From assembly GCA_015060385.1 (NCBI GenBank), contig SUYO01000002.1, positions 124,001-188,000 on the forward strand: 64,000 nt of DNA, read 5' to 3'. Position numbers and translations under genes: made by a program. Of the stretch, positions 8,637 to 17,158 are shown piece after piece; positions within the stretch are counted from its first letter, which is position 1, and every line of letters starts with the position of its first letter. The DNA comes from Bacteroidales bacterium (GTDB lineage: Bacteria; Bacteroidota; Bacteroidia; Bacteroidales; UBA932). The notes beneath the pieces are model-generated. The model did no database searches. It was given only the letters and a program-made list of their open reading frames with translations, and had not been told where the DNA came from.

Positions 8637-9143
8637 ATGAAGAATTATCGTCTGGCAGTCGACGAAAACGGATCACCATTCGTCCTGAACAGCAAAGGCT
8701 CGATCGATTTCGGGTACATCACTGAAGAAATGAACCTCCCGGCAGCACCTATCAGGGTTGCTGAGGGAGATGAAAGTTATGGACTTGCACATATGATCAA
8801 GAACCATTCTGATCAGTTATCCGAATGTGGATTCGTTGACGTGACATCGTTCGTAGAATATGTGACAAATCATTTCACAACTATCAAGGAAGGTCATAGC
8901 GGATCATATCTTCTTGAAGTGAATGAAGACAGGAACCATACATTGTTCATATCCTTGTCCAGAACCGAAGATTATTGGAAGGTAATCAGTGGAGGAGTGT
9001 TCAGACTGAAGTATTCCAGAAATAAGAAAAAGGTCTATTCCGTACCCGCAATCCGGATGCCTGAACCTGTCTCTCAGGCAAAGGTTCCTGCTTCTGGCGA
9101 GATTCAACAGGACTCAACCGAAGCGAGCGGGAATTCCTTATAG
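8637..9143 (+). CDS. Stand-alone PBECR-type nuclease-like protein 1
   Basis: A 168-residue soluble protein. The central segment has YGLAHMIKNHSDQL, then a helical stretch and LFISLSRTEDYWKVISGGVF. This resembles the PBECR (phage-Barnase-EndoU-ColicinE5/D-RelE-like) nuclease domain, which I recall as a module inside large Bacteroidales polyvalent proteins, with the same VDENGxPFVLNS...IDFG lead-in. Here the module stands alone. The catalytic residues are not certain from reading alone; the His in the GLxH motif and the H of the second HxxH-like part are candidates. The last 35 residues look disordered. It is the upstream member of a tandem pair, on the opposite strand to the permease array. 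RNase or toxin activity is inference. Confidence 0.55.
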   Translation: MKNYRLAVDENGSPFVLNSKGSIDFGYITEEMNLPAAPIRVAEGDESYGLAHMIKNHSDQLSECGFVDVTSFVEYVTNHFTTIKEGHSGSYLLEVNEDRNHTLFISLSRTEDYWKVISGGVFRLKYSRNKKKVYSVPAIRMPEPVSQAKVPASGEIQQDSTEASGNSL

Positions 9144-9148
9144 ACCTT

Positions 9149-9190
9149 TTCTATCTGCAAATATACAAAATTCATTCAAAATCAATGCTT
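9149..9190 (+). repeat. Direct repeat after PBECR-like gene 1
   Basis: CTTTTCTATCTGCAAATATA and the following bases to AAAATCAATG recur almost exactly at 9715-9756 behind the second gene. The duplicated unit is therefore the gene plus this 3' tail, which marks a tandem duplication of about 560 bp. Confidence 0.85.
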
Positions 9191-9193
9191 TCA

Positions 9194-9661
9194 ATGAAGA
9201 ATTATCGTCTGGCCGTCGATGAAAACGGATCACCATTCGTCCTGAACAGCAAAGGCTCGATCGATTTCGGGTACATAACTGAAGAAATGAACCTCCCGGC
9301 AGCGCCTATCAGAGTTGCAGAAGGAAACGAACGGTATGGATTATTACATATGGAACAGAGGCATGGTGAACAAATACGGGATAACGGGTTTTCTACGGCT
9401 CTGGAATTTGTTGAATATGTAACAATCAATTTTGATAGGATACGGCAAGGAAACAATGACACCTGTCTTCTTGAGGTAACAGGAGGGAATCATAATGAAA
9501 CCCTATTCGTAAGACTATTTCAAAGTGAAGGCTACTGGAAAGAGATAAGCGGGGGTGTTTTCAATCTGCGATACTCAAAAAAGAAAAAGGAAATCTACTC
9601 CGGCTCTGACAACCGGCCACTGCAGCCTGCTTCTGACAGTGAAGGTTTGGCCCCACAGTGA
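9194..9661 (+). CDS. Stand-alone PBECR-type nuclease-like protein 2 (tandem paralogue)
   Basis: A 155-residue paralogue of the preceding gene, starting MKNYRLAVDENG. I chose the ATG at 9194 instead of 9185 because it matches the start of copy 1. The first 42 residues are almost identical to copy 1, and the DNA there differs at only a few positions. From residue 45 the proteins diverge, although the core pattern is kept (YGLLHMEQRHGEQIRDNGF, then LFVRLFQSEGYWKEISGGVF). The tails differ entirely. A conserved front with a diverged active region suggests either diversifying selection or recent gene conversion of the 5' end. The function is inferred only from similarity to PBECR modules. Confidence 0.55.
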   Translation: MKNYRLAVDENGSPFVLNSKGSIDFGYITEEMNLPAAPIRVAEGNERYGLLHMEQRHGEQIRDNGFSTALEFVEYVTINFDRIRQGNNDTCLLEVTGGNHNETLFVRLFQSEGYWKEISGGVFNLRYSKKKKEIYSGSDNRPLQPASDSEGLAPQ

Positions 9662-9714
9662 TTGTTGGCAGGATACCAAAGGGGGCAGGCAGTATAACTC
9701 CTTTGTAGAAATCC

Positions 9715-9756
9715 TTTTCTATCTGCAAATATACAAAATTCATTCAAAATCAATGA
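9715..9756 (+). repeat. Direct repeat after PBECR-like gene 2
   Basis: This is the second copy of the 42-bp sequence at 9149-9190. It closes the tandem duplication immediately before the 3' end of permease 7. Confidence 0.85.
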
Positions 9757-9770
9757 ATTTATATGATTTT

Positions 9771-12113
9771 TTACTCCTTCTTCAGCACTTCAGCCGGGTT
9801 TGTGCGCGCAGCGCGGAGCGTCTGCCAGAGGACGGCAAGCAAGGAAGTGCAGACTGTTAATGTAACTGCAATTGCGGTCGGGAGCGCATATGATATGTCC
9901 ATGAATGAATATTCTGTCATGTAGGTCTTCATTACATGTAAGCCAAGCGGTGCACCGAGCAGACAGGCTGTTGCAGTCAGGAACATGTAGGTCCTGATGT
10001 TCCGCAGGGTTTCGCTTCTGACAGTGCCTCCGTGTATCTTGTGGACTGCTATGCTTTTCGTGTTTTCGTTGGCATAGTATGAACTCATTCCAAGCATTCC
10101 CAGGATTGATATGAGTATGGAAATGATGGTAAAAAGCCGTACTGTCTTCATCATTCTGTTCTGCTCGAACATGGCCACATCTCTGAATTCTTCCGGATAG
10201 ACGCAGTTTTCAGGAATGCCATATATTATCGAACCTGGTTCTTCCATGGCCAGTTTTGTGTTAAGGTCTATCAGAGCTTTCTTGACTTCTTTACGGTTAC
10301 CAGACAGTTCCATGATATTATATATAAGTCCCTGAGTATCAGGAGTGATGACGACCAAACGTCCCGGATCGGGAGTTTCCGTCTTTCTTGTTACCAGTAG
10401 GAAGTCTTCTATTATTCCTCCAAAGTGATAGTCTGATCTGCCGGTTATAGCGAATATACTTCCTGCAGGCCCGTTCTGCACATCTTCATATGTCAGTCCG
10501 AGATTATTCATGAGCCGTTCAGATATCCAGACAGACTTAATGAGATCTGTATTGAAATCCTGCTTGACCTGAAAATCCATGATGCGGAAAGCTGTTGTAT
10601 CACATAAAAACACATCGGCCTCTATGAGTTCTCCATCTGAAGTCCTCAGCCATTCCCAAAAACCAGCCTGAATCTGCGAGTTTGCCTTGCCAATACTTTT
10701 GACATATGGTGTATTCAGCAGGGCAGCATCATACTTCTCACCATTGGCATATATGATACCGATATCCATATTATTGAATCCCATGGGCTCATTCGCCCTG
10801 AGCTTCATGTCCGCTTCAAGGCAGCAAGCGATTACAAGCAGGGTAGCAGCCAATGTGTTCTGGACGCATATGAATATCTTACCGAAGATCATCTTGCGTT
10901 TCTTGCGGAATGTACCTTTGGTTACTTCTATCGGCTTGTAACTCATAGCCATCAGCGCTGGAGCCAGACCTGCAAACCCACCTACGGTTACTATCAGCAG
11001 CAGAATAATGACAATGGAATCCAGACCGAGAGAGATGTTAAGTTCCGGCATGTTCATCAGTCTCTTCACCAGTGGAACAGCTGCCCATGCGATCAGAATG
11101 GCAAGGAATGTACATATGCTTGTCATGCTCAGGCTTTCCGTCAGTTGGTCAAGGATGATCTTCTTTCTGTCAGCTCCCACAAGCCTCATAGTCGCAAGAA
11201 CATTGCTTCTCTTGGATGTCTGAGCGAACGACAGGTTTATGTAGTTCAGGATAGCAGAGAGCAGTAAGGTCAAGCTGATTATGACCATGACTGTCAATAT
11301 ACCTTGCAAGTCGCCGCCATTCAGACCATTCTTTTGATACTTCACATATAGATCGTCAAGTCTGTGCGCGAATAGATTCTTGTTCAACATCTGAATGTAT
11401 TCGTCCCACTTTGGGAAATGGTTTCTGATCAGGTCATGAACCTTATCTGATAATTCTTCCTGAGTTATGTGACCGGATGTCCTGACAAATATCTGGTCTG
11501 TAGTTGAAGCTTCATATTCGATAAGTGACTTGCCTGCCTGAGTTTCGGCTGCCACAATCACCTCTGTGTTGAAAATCTCATAAGTATAGTCTTCGATAAT
11601 TCCAATAACAGCCAATATAACTTCAGATTCAGTTGAACGACCCACTATTTTGCAATCTAACGTCTGACCCATCGCTTCCTGAACTCCTCCGAACATAGAT
11701 ACAGCCAGGCTTTCAGTTATGAGTGCATTACCTTCATGTTTCAAGGAACTGATATCTCCTGCAAGAACCTTCTTAGGAAACATGTCAAAGAAACCGTCTG
11801 TTACTGCATAACCAATATGTCCTGAGAGATCTTCACCATTCACGACACGAATATGACCATATGACAGTCCGCAAAACTCCTCAATTTCCGGAATCTCATT
11901 CAAGAATTCGGTCATCACCAATGGTCCATTATAATCCGAATGACAGGCCAGCGAATATATATTCCTATGATCCGGATAGATCCATGTCTTGGTATGGATA
12001 TCCCAAGCAAATATCGCCGTGAATATCACGAACGCCAGCGACACACTCAACCCCACCGCCATGATCGCGGTGTAAAGCTTGTTTCTCGATAGGAATCTCA
12101 GGTAACTTTTCAT
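9771..12113 (-). CDS. FtsX/MacB-type ABC transporter permease 7 (type A)
   Basis: A 780-residue permease with the shared type A ends (MKSYLRFLSRNKLYTAI at the front, LWQTLRAARTNPAEVLKKE at the back) and strongly diverged periplasmic regions at about 40-270 and 440-680. The FtsX core keeps ILNYINLSFAQTSKR near residue 290. The usual acidic coupling motifs are altered to NVLATMRLVGA and KSIAVHKIHGGT, in place of KEMAT and EIAIRKVFGG. This may change how it contacts the ATPase. It is the last gene of the contiguous array; its 3' end abuts the PBECR-like pair on the other strand. No promoter of its own is visible in the 102-bp spacer upstream, so it probably depends on transcription from the TolC promoter. 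Confidence 0.9.
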   Translation of the reverse strand: MKSYLRFLSRNKLYTAIMAVGLSVSLAFVIFTAIFAWDIHTKTWIYPDHRNIYSLACHSDYNGPLVMTEFLNEIPEIEEFCGLSYGHIRVVNGEDLSGHIGYAVTDGFFDMFPKKVLAGDISSLKHEGNALITESLAVSMFGGVQEAMGQTLDCKIVGRSTESEVILAVIGIIEDYTYEIFNTEVIVAAETQAGKSLIEYEASTTDQIFVRTSGHITQEELSDKVHDLIRNHFPKWDEYIQMLNKNLFAHRLDDLYVKYQKNGLNGGDLQGILTVMVIISLTLLLSAILNYINLSFAQTSKRSNVLATMRLVGADRKKIILDQLTESLSMTSICTFLAILIAWAAVPLVKRLMNMPELNISLGLDSIVIILLLIVTVGGFAGLAPALMAMSYKPIEVTKGTFRKKRKMIFGKIFICVQNTLAATLLVIACCLEADMKLRANEPMGFNNMDIGIIYANGEKYDAALLNTPYVKSIGKANSQIQAGFWEWLRTSDGELIEADVFLCDTTAFRIMDFQVKQDFNTDLIKSVWISERLMNNLGLTYEDVQNGPAGSIFAITGRSDYHFGGIIEDFLLVTRKTETPDPGRLVVITPDTQGLIYNIMELSGNRKEVKKALIDLNTKLAMEEPGSIIYGIPENCVYPEEFRDVAMFEQNRMMKTVRLFTIISILISILGMLGMSSYYANENTKSIAVHKIHGGTVRSETLRNIRTYMFLTATACLLGAPLGLHVMKTYMTEYSFMDISYALPTAIAVTLTVCTSLLAVLWQTLRAARTNPAEVLKKE

Positions 12114-12150
12114 GTGTTAGGCTATCTATTTGTTAATCAGTGTTTTAGTT

Positions 12151-12184
12151 GATTAGCCTGCAACCCCGGGGCGGCAGGCTAATC
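12151..12184. repeat. 34-bp intergenic hairpin, copy 1
   Basis: GATTAGCCTGC-aaccccggggcg-GCAGGCTAATC is a perfect 11-bp inverted repeat with CCCCGGGG in the loop. It sits in the spacer between permeases 6 and 7. No T run follows it in the direction of transcription, so it is not a standard intrinsic terminator. Confidence 0.9.
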
Positions 12185-12215
12185 GGGTAAGTTGTTGACG
12201 TGCAGTGTTTTATCC

Positions 12216-14528
12216 TCATTCCTTCTTCAGCGCCTCGGCGGGGTTCGTCCTGGCAGCGCGGAGCGTCTGCCACAGTACGGCGAGGATGGCGATCAAGAAG
12301 GACAGGGCGATTGCGGATGCATATATCCAGAATGTATTGCCGATCTTTACAACTTCATTTAAAGATAGATGACTTAACAGGAAGTATATGAGCGGCATGG
12401 CTATGATGTCAGCAATCAGTACTATCTTCATGTAAGCCTTGATGTTATTGACAGTCTCTGTCTCGATTGTTCCGCCAAAGATCTTCCTGATGGCTATCTC
12501 CTGCCTCCTTTCAGACGCAAAGTAAACGCTCATACCCGTGAGTCCCAGCATAGTCATAATTATTACCAGAATCATCATGGTTCTCATGAGGACTACAATA
12601 GCCTTTTCTTCTGAAATGTTGCCTTTGTGAACCTCCATCACATAACTTGAAGCATAGCCGAAATGCATGAGGTCCGTAACTTCCTCTCCGGATATCTTTG
12701 AGTAGGCATCAGCTATAATTCTTCTTGCCGTCTCATGATCCGGAATAGTCTTTATTGCAAGGTGCTTTTGCCAGATGTTTTCTTTTGGAGTGACCAGGAC
12801 AAATGTGATCGCTTCACCAGGGCGGTCGCTCTGTGACGGGAAATCCTGAATCATACCCGCTATATTCGTCGTGCTGAAATTCTCTGTCTGGAGGATCTTA
12901 TCCAGAAGACCGGGGATTTCATCGCATTCCTGTTGTGCCTGCGGAGTCATCCAGATACCACATTTGTTATCACTGTCGGCATGAGACAAGATCTCAAAAC
13001 CGAAGGAGTCGAATGCATCTTCATCGCAGTGAACATATGAATATAAGGAGAATCCCATATCGGAATACTGAACTGCCCCTAGCGTTGCAAATCCAGGGAT
13101 ATTGTGTGTCAGACCGACATTCAGAATCTCTGGCCTTCCTTTCAGGATATCGAGCATACCTTCTGTATTGAATTTTCCGTTTCTCGGTGCGAACCAGAAC
13201 ACATCATCGATATCGCAGTTGTAGTTCACATTGCGTAGCTGGGAGAAGCGAGCCTCCATATATAAAGTGACTGCAATAAGCACAACGGATAGAAGGCTTT
13301 GGAATCCGATGAAGATTCTGCTCATGATCTTTTTGCTGTGGTAGCGGAAATCTCCTTTAGTGATATCCAGAGGAGTGAAACGTGAAGCGATCAGAGCGGG
13401 CGTTATTCCGCAGATGAGACCCGTAATGATTATCAACGCCATGAAAATAATGATGTTGGCTGGTGTCCATGATAAAGCCATGTTGCCGGTTCCGGCTCCG
13501 GTGTTGTTCATGAATGAATTCCATACATCTGAGGTGATGTCACTTAGAAGAAGACCGAAAACAAAGCATATGGCCGTAAAGGTCATGGATTCAAGACAGT
13601 ATTTGAAGACGATGTTTCTCTGACTTGCTCCGTTGAGCTTTCTCATGGCCATTTCCTTCGCCCTTTTCGTTGTAAGTGCGACGCTGAGATTTATATAGTT
13701 CAGCAGAGGTATGCTGAAAAGCACGATACAAAGTATTCCCAATATAATGAGCATAGATATCGGATTGCTTTCTATTCCTATGTATGCGGACTCATCTGTA
13801 GTAATCTTATCATACCTGATCAGATCATATGGCGCATTCCTGAAATCCTCTCCCCAGAATTCAATCATGGTATTCTTGACCTTGGCCTTCACCTCATCCA
13901 TGTCTGCAGACGGATTTACCGAGAAGAAGGTCATCGAGCCTCTATGGCCATGTATATTGTCATTATGGCCTGACTTTCTGATGGCCTCATTGTTCATGAG
14001 GATATCGCAGCCGGAAAGCACATTGCTGCCATATTCGTCAAAGACAGCGTTTACAATATATCTGTTCGAGTTGTGATCGATCTCCCTTCCTATCACAGGA
14101 CCGCTCTTAGCCAGATAATCTGCAAATTCCTTTGAAACAGCGATGCTGTTTGGAGTGTCAAGGAAATCGATGCCTCCTTTACTGAACTTTGCTGGGAAGA
14201 AGTAAAAGAAATCCTTGTCCACATAATGGATCTTCCTGTTTGTGTTCTCTATGTCATACCAGGCATTGTTCAGGATCGGGCTGGTCACTTTGTCGATTTC
14301 CGGCACCCTCTCTTTCAGGAAATCTCCGAATCCCGGCGAACTTACCTGCACATAGTCAACACACAGGCTATAAATGTTCTTATAGTTATCATGTCCCTTG
14401 GATATCCGTGCTATATTCGTATAGAAACATATCATCGGTATCACGAACGCCAACGCAAGGCTCAGTCCCACGACCTCGATCGCGGTGTACAGTTTGTTTC
14501 TTGAAAGGAATCTCAGGTAACTTTTCAT
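12216..14528 (-). CDS. FtsX/MacB-type ABC transporter permease 6 (type A)
   Basis: A 770-residue type A permease. The N-terminus MKSYLRFLSRNKLYTAIEVV is followed by a span ending in LALAFVIPMICFY; the C-terminus is LWQTLRAARTNPAEALKKE. Both coupling motifs are well kept (RAKEMAMRKLNGAS near residue 295, RQEIAIRKIFGGT near 690). The first FtsX unit has LLNYINLSVALTTKR. The periplasmic domains share little with the neighbours beyond scattered motifs such as KDFFYFFPAKF (also in permease 4), which suggests that permeases 4 and 6 are closest relatives. It lies 102 bp from its downstream neighbour through the hairpin spacer. Confidence 0.9.
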   Translation of the reverse strand: MKSYLRFLSRNKLYTAIEVVGLSLALAFVIPMICFYTNIARISKGHDNYKNIYSLCVDYVQVSSPGFGDFLKERVPEIDKVTSPILNNAWYDIENTNRKIHYVDKDFFYFFPAKFSKGGIDFLDTPNSIAVSKEFADYLAKSGPVIGREIDHNSNRYIVNAVFDEYGSNVLSGCDILMNNEAIRKSGHNDNIHGHRGSMTFFSVNPSADMDEVKAKVKNTMIEFWGEDFRNAPYDLIRYDKITTDESAYIGIESNPISMLIILGILCIVLFSIPLLNYINLSVALTTKRAKEMAMRKLNGASQRNIVFKYCLESMTFTAICFVFGLLLSDITSDVWNSFMNNTGAGTGNMALSWTPANIIIFMALIIITGLICGITPALIASRFTPLDITKGDFRYHSKKIMSRIFIGFQSLLSVVLIAVTLYMEARFSQLRNVNYNCDIDDVFWFAPRNGKFNTEGMLDILKGRPEILNVGLTHNIPGFATLGAVQYSDMGFSLYSYVHCDEDAFDSFGFEILSHADSDNKCGIWMTPQAQQECDEIPGLLDKILQTENFSTTNIAGMIQDFPSQSDRPGEAITFVLVTPKENIWQKHLAIKTIPDHETARRIIADAYSKISGEEVTDLMHFGYASSYVMEVHKGNISEEKAIVVLMRTMMILVIIMTMLGLTGMSVYFASERRQEIAIRKIFGGTIETETVNNIKAYMKIVLIADIIAMPLIYFLLSHLSLNEVVKIGNTFWIYASAIALSFLIAILAVLWQTLRAARTNPAEALKKE

Positions 14529-14565
14529 ATATTAGGCTATCTGTTTGTTAATCAGTATTTTAGTT

Positions 14566-14599
14566 GATTAGCCTGCAGCCCCGGGGCGGCAGGCTAATC
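14566..14599. repeat. 34-bp intergenic hairpin, copy 2
   Basis: Same 11-bp arms as copy 1 with one loop change (agccccggggcg). It lies between permeases 5 and 6. The surrounding spacer, including TAATCGGGTAAGTTGTTGAC and the end of the coding region, is also nearly identical to the other copies. Confidence 0.9.
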
Positions 14600-14630
14600 G
14601 GGTAAGTTGTTGACGTGCAGTGTTTTATCC

Positions 14631-16994
14631 TCACTCCTTCTTCAGCGCCTCGACAGGGTTCTCCGAAGCAGCGGAATAGCTGCGTAGGAGAACGACTGCG
14701 GCGGTAAGTGCAGTTATGATCAGGTAGGCAAGCAGGAATATCCAGACGGACATGTCTGTGTGGTATGCGAAGCGCGACAGCCACATGTTCATGATCACTA
14801 CACTCATAGGTACAGCCAGAAGGAATCCGATGCTGCTGACAATGACATATTTGCCGAGCAGTGACTTGATTATCTCCCATGTTGTCGCTCCGTTTACCTT
14901 CCTGATGGCGATCTCCCTCCTCATTATCTGGGTTTCGAAATAGACGATCCCAAGTACACCGATAAGTGCGATAAGAAGGCAGAGGATTGAAGAACTGTTG
15001 ATCAGTCTGCTCTGACCGATCTCCTTACGGTACATGTTCTCTATGTCGTCTTTGAGATACGTGGATGTAACAGAAATTTCATCTCCATTCGCTCCACTGC
15101 TGCTGACCAGGTCTCTGAGGGATTTTTCAATCCATTTGACTGTCTCAGAGATATCATCACTTCTGAACTTGAAGAACATGTCTGCACAATTCAGATTGTC
15201 GATATGATAAATCATAGGTTCACGCTCGTGCATCATAGGCCTTGCATTGAAATCTTCAACAACACCGATGATCTCGTATTCCTGCCTGTACATGCTCATG
15301 ATTTTATTACCTATCTGGTAATCCGGATAAGTAGCGGCAAATGTTTCATTGATCACTGCAACCCCGAATTCCCCTTTATTAGGAAACCTTCCGTCCACCA
15401 GCTTGAAATCGAAAAAGTCAAAATAGTTGTCATATCCGCTTCTGAAACTGTACCATACCGGCTCATTGTCCTTGGACATGAGTTCTGAACGGGATGAAAG
15501 TCCTTCGGACATCGGAGAATCTCCGCATGTCACATCAATGATTTCAGGATTCTTCATGAATTCATCAAAACACCTGTGCCAGCGGTACCAAAGATTGACA
15601 TTTACTCGTACGACATTCTCCGAAATGAATCCGTTGTCCTCCTGCATCATGTAGTCAGTCTGCCGGCTGATCATCAGCCCGCAGATCAGGAATACGCATG
15701 AAAGCACGAACTGCGAGACCATGCTGATTCTTCGGAAAGCCGTACCTTTCCCCGAAATCGCAAAATCGCCTTTCAGGACCATGCCGGGCTCGAACGACGT
15801 GCTGTATAAGGCAGAGACGAGCCCGCCCGCAAGTGCCGCAACAAGAGCGACAGTGAGGCCGATGGCAATCGCAGGAACATTGTCGCCGACAGCCAGCGAG
15901 CAGCAGCTGAAAGATGCGAACTGCGAGCCGGCAACAGCTTCCATAAGACCGAGGGCAATTCCGAATGATACGAGACAAATAATGAAATTGTTCTTCAGCT
16001 GAACAAGTATAAGTCGTCCTCTACTTGCTCCATACACCTTCTCTACATTTATCTCATTGATTGTGAATGGAATCGAAGCGATAGCAAAGTTGATGTAGTT
16101 GAAGACTGCAATCAGTAGGAAAAGTATGGAGATGGAGAGAAGGACCAGAGTCTGTGTACTGTCTGCATATGGCTTTACTCCAGGTCTTATGTCATCCGAG
16201 TAGTGAATATCGGACAGAGACGTCAGGCGCAGGTTAGGATATATGTCCTTTTCATATTTTTCTCCCATGCCGGCAGCAACCGCATCGTCATGAACCAGAT
16301 TCCTGAAAGTCATCCTGATGCTTTCCAGCACATCTTCTGCACGCGCCCCATCCCTCAGGCGGAAAAATCCGCAATGTAAGCTGTAATTCGGCATACTCAG
16401 GTCGTCGTCTCCTTCATTGACAAGAAGGCCGTTGATGACACTGCAATTCTCCGGCAGAGTCTTATATACACCGACTATCTTATATTCATTGATATTGAAC
16501 TCAGTAGTCAAATGTTCGCCGACAGGACTTCTGTCGCCAAAGATCGTCTTTGCATGATTCTCAGAAATCAGAGCAGCGTTCTTTACATTATACTCATCCA
16601 GCGTTCCGTCAACGATCTCAATACTGAATACATTCGGGAATGAAGAGTCCGTCTCGACCTGAGCTATCTCATGTTTCCTTACTGTGCCGTCAACATCAGA
16701 ATAAACGGTCTCCAGTTCAAGACCTCGAATATCCTTATAGTCACATGCGACTTCTATATCAGGAGAACATGCTTCGAATGCTTCGATATACGGCCTGCTG
16801 ATTCCCTGAGAATATGTGTAATCATCAACATCATAAACGACAGGCATCTCGAATCTGTATATGTTCTTGTAATCCTCGAAATTACTGTTGAACCGGTAGT
16901 CATGCCAAACCTGTGCAAACAGTGCCAGAAACACCATCAGCGACACACTCATTCCGATGATGTTCAATACCATGCTTATTCTTGTCTTTCTCAT
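14631..16994 (-). CDS. FtsX/MacB-type ABC transporter permease 5 (type B, with type A flanks)
   Basis: A 787-residue permease starting MRKTRISMVLNIIGMSVSLM, unlike the type A head. It has a first span at about 10-30 and two MacB-domain/FtsX units; the coupling motifs are FTINEINVEKVYGAS and MRREIAIRKVNGAT. The last codons (VEALKKE) and the downstream spacer match the type A genes almost base for base. Upstream, the type A start ATGAAAAGTTACCTGAG is present at 17056 but runs into another frame and stops at 16991, overlapping this ATG as ATGA. The gene therefore looks like a type B permease recombined between type A ends. Translation may be coupled to the 21-residue leader. Alternatively, the start is a remnant of a frameshift. 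Confidence 0.88.
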   Translation of the reverse strand: MRKTRISMVLNIIGMSVSLMVFLALFAQVWHDYRFNSNFEDYKNIYRFEMPVVYDVDDYTYSQGISRPYIEAFEACSPDIEVACDYKDIRGLELETVYSDVDGTVRKHEIAQVETDSSFPNVFSIEIVDGTLDEYNVKNAALISENHAKTIFGDRSPVGEHLTTEFNINEYKIVGVYKTLPENCSVINGLLVNEGDDDLSMPNYSLHCGFFRLRDGARAEDVLESIRMTFRNLVHDDAVAAGMGEKYEKDIYPNLRLTSLSDIHYSDDIRPGVKPYADSTQTLVLLSISILFLLIAVFNYINFAIASIPFTINEINVEKVYGASRGRLILVQLKNNFIICLVSFGIALGLMEAVAGSQFASFSCCSLAVGDNVPAIAIGLTVALVAALAGGLVSALYSTSFEPGMVLKGDFAISGKGTAFRRISMVSQFVLSCVFLICGLMISRQTDYMMQEDNGFISENVVRVNVNLWYRWHRCFDEFMKNPEIIDVTCGDSPMSEGLSSRSELMSKDNEPVWYSFRSGYDNYFDFFDFKLVDGRFPNKGEFGVAVINETFAATYPDYQIGNKIMSMYRQEYEIIGVVEDFNARPMMHEREPMIYHIDNLNCADMFFKFRSDDISETVKWIEKSLRDLVSSSGANGDEISVTSTYLKDDIENMYRKEIGQSRLINSSSILCLLIALIGVLGIVYFETQIMRREIAIRKVNGATTWEIIKSLLGKYVIVSSIGFLLAVPMSVVIMNMWLSRFAYHTDMSVWIFLLAYLIITALTAAVVLLRSYSAASENPVEALKKE

Positions 16995-17056
16995 AGATCT
17001 TCGTTCTTTGGTGATACCTTCTCTCTAATCTTCAAAATTCTCAGGTAACTTTTCAT
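16991..17056 (-). CDS. 21-residue leader ORF from a truncated type A permease head
   Basis: ATGAAAAGTTACCTGAG is the conserved start of the type A permeases. Here it reads MKSYLRILKIREKVSPKNEDL and then TGA. The stop overlaps the ATG of permease 5 in the ATGA form. It is too short for the ORF track. It may be a leader for translational coupling or simply a recombination scar. Confidence 0.5.
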   Translation of the reverse strand: MKSYLRILKIREKVSPKNEDL

Positions 17057-17093
17057 AAATTGTGTTATCTACTTATTAATCAGTGTCTTAGCT

Positions 17094-17127
17094 GATTAGC
17101 CTGCAACCCCGGGGCGGCAGGCTAATC
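17094..17127. repeat. 34-bp intergenic hairpin, copy 3
   Basis: Identical arms and loop to copy 1 (GATTAGCCTGC and GCAGGCTAATC). It lies between permeases 4 and 5. Confidence 0.9.
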
Positions 17128-17158
17128 GGGTAAGTTGTTGACGTGCAGTGTTTTATCC

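Noticed and set aside
8637-9756. Toxin-antitoxin pair
   Set aside because: The two genes are paralogues with the same domain, so one is not an obvious antitoxin of the other.
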